Shown here: piece by piece, positions 61,125 through 64,000 of the stretch
How the letters are laid out: each line of letters opens with the position of its first letter
How positions within the stretch are numbered: position 1 is the stretch's first letter
NCBI GenBank assembly: GCA_016758965.1
Contig: JAEPRB010000078.1
Location: 1 to 64,000 of the forward strand
Length of the DNA stretch: 64,000 nt
Source of the DNA: Circinella minor
Taxonomy: Eukaryota; Mucoromycota; Mucoromycetes; Mucorales; Lichtheimiaceae
Direction: 5' to 3'
Position numbers and translations under genes: made by a program
Notes under the pieces: model-generated
Told to the model about the DNA's origin: nothing
The model's database searches: none
Seen by the model: only the letters and a program-made list of their open reading frames with translations

Positions 61125-62780
61125 GTCACTTTTCAAAAATAATTATATGTTCTTGTCCAAAAAAAAAAAAAAAAATAGGTGTTTTTTATATTATAAAATG
61201 TTGTCTATTAACAATAGAGGCAAAAAGAGAAAAAGAAAACAAAAATTATAAAAAAAAAAAAAAAGTTAAGGAATCAAAAAGAGATACGTACAGGGAAAAG
61301 AAAAAGTAAAAATAAAAATAAAAAAAAAGTAAAAGTTTTCTATTTAGTGTAATGACAATAAAGTTAAGGAGATTTTTGATGTATATAGAAGGGTCTCATA
61401 AAAAGTAGTGTAATTAGTTTTCTACATACTGTCAGGAAAACTCTACATAATTATAATGTGTGTATATTATAAAAATTTTCAACATGGATAACATTTATTC
61501 TGCTTCATTCTCTAAAGTATGTCATACTGATTATTATGCGATTCAATCATATATATATATATATATATGATATGGAATCTGTATAAAAGAAGCTTAGAAT
61601 CAATAAAGGTTGCCAGGGTAAAGATTTATATCTATATAGAAAAAAAGGGTGCATGTTAAACCTTGGTAAAGGAGAAGAAACTTACAGTCAGCTGAACGTC
61701 TCTATATCTCTCACTTGTTCAACATACGAGTAACATACATTTGATTTTATACAATTTAAGACAATTCCATTCTTTTTTTTAAAAAAAACATATATATATA
61801 TATATATTAGTTAATGGATGTGTTGGTATGACTATAATATACTGTAATACAAACCCCATTAATGAGGTCACGTTGGTTGCTAGGATCAGATTCAAGGGTG
61901 CATATACATCAAATACATTTTTTTTTCTCTTGCGAATGAGTCTTTATATAGTTACAAAATGATGATGATATATAAATATAACAAATTCACTAATTTTTTT
62001 ACGTACCTAAAGAACAGACTGTAAAAGGACAAGTTAACTAATTGATTTCGTATATAAAACATATATAATATCTCACTGTATAATATATGTCTTCTATTAC
62101 TTTGGTGATTTTTTTGTTAATTCTACAATATATGTGTATACCACCCTCCATCTACTATGGTATCCTTCAAAATAAAATAAAAAAAGATAAAGTATTATAG
62201 ATGGTAGATTATAAAACTAATATAGAAAGGCAAGAGAGGGAAATGGATTAGTTGAAAAGTTTAAGAAATGGAAACGAAGGAAGTGCATATATTATTTATT
62301 ATATAAAACATTAGCAATACATAGCTTCAATATGGTATCTTGTTTTAAAAAGATAATCTCTGGTCTAAAGTATAGATTTACTAAAGACCATTTTATTTAT
62401 AAGATAATCCAAAGACGTTATATTTCTTAATCTCCTCCCTTTTTTTTTTTCTCTCTCCCCAAATATTCTATTGTATGTTGAGGTCACACGCCGGAAAACA
62501 AGTTTCCGTTGCGGAGCAATTAATATTACTTTTATCCCCACCAAATATATAAGAAAAGCTTTTTGAGTATGTCGGTCCTTATATTTTACCGCTGCTATGA
62601 GTGAAAAAGGTAAATTTATAGAATTATTTGTATTTAAAAAAAAACGCCTCTTTTCTTCTTCTCCTTCTCTCTTTTTCCTGTTTGATATTTCATTCTATCA
62701 CCCCTCCCCCCCCCCTTTTTTTTTTATTCTATTCAGTTTACTATTATTTGTTTTCGTAAAAAAAAAATAAAAAATAAGGA
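61125..62780. other. Divergent promoter region between MATE and mpaB-like paralogue 2
   Basis: 1.65 kb without a supported gene. Contains TA microsatellites at 61549 and 61792, a GC-richer patch near 62480-62520 (CACACGCCGGAAAACAAGTT), and a C-run of about eleven bases at 62707 shortly before the paralogue 2 start. Confidence 0.5.
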
Positions 62781-64000
62781 ATGATGGATTTTATTAATTT
62801 ATTATTACATCAAAGCAAACAATATCGATATAAATTAGGTATTAGTGCCGCTGTCATTTATGTTGCTCTAGTAAGATATTTTCGTTATCGTCAAATCAAT
62901 AAATTGAAACGAAAATATCCGGACCCAACAATAGCACTTTATGATCGTGCAGTCGCAGAAGAAGTATTTAATAATACAAATGGCAAAGAATTTCCTTGTA
63001 AATATACCATCTCATCTCTCTTTTTTTTTTCTCGCCTTCTTTAAAAGAAATATATATTATAATGAAACATGTTTAACATTTAACTTATTATATTTTTTTT
63101 ATCTTGTGATTCATAGTTCTTGCTCGAACGTCACTTGAACTTGCTTTATTTAAAACTTATGCAGTTCCTTCAATTAGCAAAATTTTACACGCTACGGGTG
63201 CATTTTCTAAACAAACACTCAAACGTGCAGAAGATACTGGATTAATTCTGGTAAGAAAAAAAAAACAAAAACAAATCGTTATTGTTTATAACATGATCGA
63301 AATAATTAAACGTCAATTTTTTTTATGTATACTTTATTTAATTTTTTAGGCAGAAGCATTGGATTCTTATGAACATGTTCAACGATTGAAAAAACAAAAT
63401 CCAAACGTATCTCAAGAAGAAATTAATGAGCAACTTGAACGACCCAATATTGCCCTTACACGACTTAATGAAATACATGGCAAATATCCTATTAGTAATG
63501 GAGATTTTTTATATACTTTGTCATTGTTTATTTGTGAACCTATTAAATGGATTAATCGATATGGATGGCGAAAACTTGAACCTATTGAATCGAATGTATG
63601 TCCTTTTTTTCTTGAAATTTTAATATTAATAATAATAGAGTTCTACAAAAAGATGAAGCTTTTGGATATAATTAATGACAAATACCATGTTATTATTTTT
63701 TTTTGTATATATAGGCTATATTTCGTGTCTGGTATGATATTGGTGTTAAAATGAATATTCAAGATATCCCCAAAACACTAGAAGATATGTTCGCGTTTAA
63801 TGAGGTAAATTCCAAAAGTTAATTATTATTATTTTTTTCATCTTTTCATTTTCTACGTAATAACAATTATTATTCATAGACGTATGCACGAGAAAATGTT
63901 CGTTACGCACCATCCAATTGGAAAGTTGGCAAACCTACAGTTGATCTCCTTTTACAACGTTTTCCAAAATTTATTGAATCTATTGCTTATACTGTGATTC
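62781..64000 (+). CDS. mpaB/Lcp-type oxygenase family protein, paralogue 2 (truncated by window)
   Basis: Exons 62781-62997, 63117-63250, 63350-63595, 63715-63804 and 63880 to beyond the window end. All four visible introns fall at the same codon positions as in the paralogue at 57558, and the proteins align throughout: ARTSLELALFKTYAVPSI, RLNEIHGKYPISNGDFLYTL, LFICEPIKWINRYGWRKLEP and YAPSNWKVGKPTVDLLLQRF. The N-terminal anchor (GISAAVIYVALVRYFRY) is 12 residues closer to the start than in paralogue 1. Two ATGs are adjacent (62781, 62784); the first is used. The final exon is cut by the window, not broken. Confidence 0.86.

Noticed and set aside
1..64000. Search for rRNA, tRNA, spliceosomal snRNA, CRISPR-like arrays and intact transposase or reverse transcriptase genes
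   Set aside because: No convincing match was seen by eye on either strand; a covariance-model or profile search would be needed to exclude small RNAs.

Overview
The window looks like nuclear DNA of an early-diverging, Mucorales-type fungus. It is very AT-rich, with dense A/T homopolymers and TA microsatellites. Genes carry many short introns (GTAAGT/GTAAAT donors, TAG/AAG acceptors). The proteins read best as fungal or opisthokont orthologues, for example an Avt1-type vacuolar transporter, a Vps36 with zinc fingers inside its GLUE domain, and a Stc1-domain protein. The phylum is inferred from this overall style, not proven. No rRNA, convincing tRNA, CRISPR array or intact transposase/reverse transcriptase was found.

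Layout. 1-11.7 kb is a repeat landscape. Two diverged copies of one >3 kb element (1-~3090 and ~6508-~10075) each carry a tandem array (29-bp and 41-bp units), a G-rich degenerate repeat zone and an almost identical 140-bp block. Between them lie a gene-like fragment (4503-5191) and a polypyrimidine repeat. 11.7-26.7 kb is gene-dense: AVT1-like transporter (-), VPS36 (-), a 1412-residue protein with three internal repeats (-), pelota/DOM34 (+, sharing a 181-bp divergent promoter with the previous gene) and an Ala/Pro/Thr-rich protein (-). 26.7-32.9 kb is gene-poor and precedes a two-finger C2H2 regulator (+). 35.5-43.9 kb holds an unrecognised small gene, a Stc1-domain gene, a tetraspanin, a TVP15/COPI-associated-like protein and a PEX11-like protein. 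44.4-47.3 kb is a 13-exon TM9SF/EMP70 gene. 47.3-53.4 kb is a second gene-poor stretch that nevertheless hides at least one multi-exon gene candidate on the minus strand. 53.4-64 kb holds NOL11/UTP8 and two tandem-type mpaB/Lcp-like oxygenase paralogues separated by a MATE transporter; the second paralogue runs off the window.

Functional themes are mostly housekeeping: endomembrane traffic (VPS36, TM9SF, TVP15-like, tetraspanin), vacuole and peroxisome (AVT1, PEX11), translation quality control and ribosome biogenesis (pelota, NOL11), and heterochromatin/RNAi (Stc1 domain). Exon joins were made by hand. For every named gene the stated joins keep the reading frame across all exons and the total coding length is a multiple of three. 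The oddest signals are the minisatellite made of about 29 consensus 5' splice sites, the triplicated giant protein, several hand-assembled genes in supposed intergenic DNA, and very small coding exons (8 nt, 6 nt, 9 nt).
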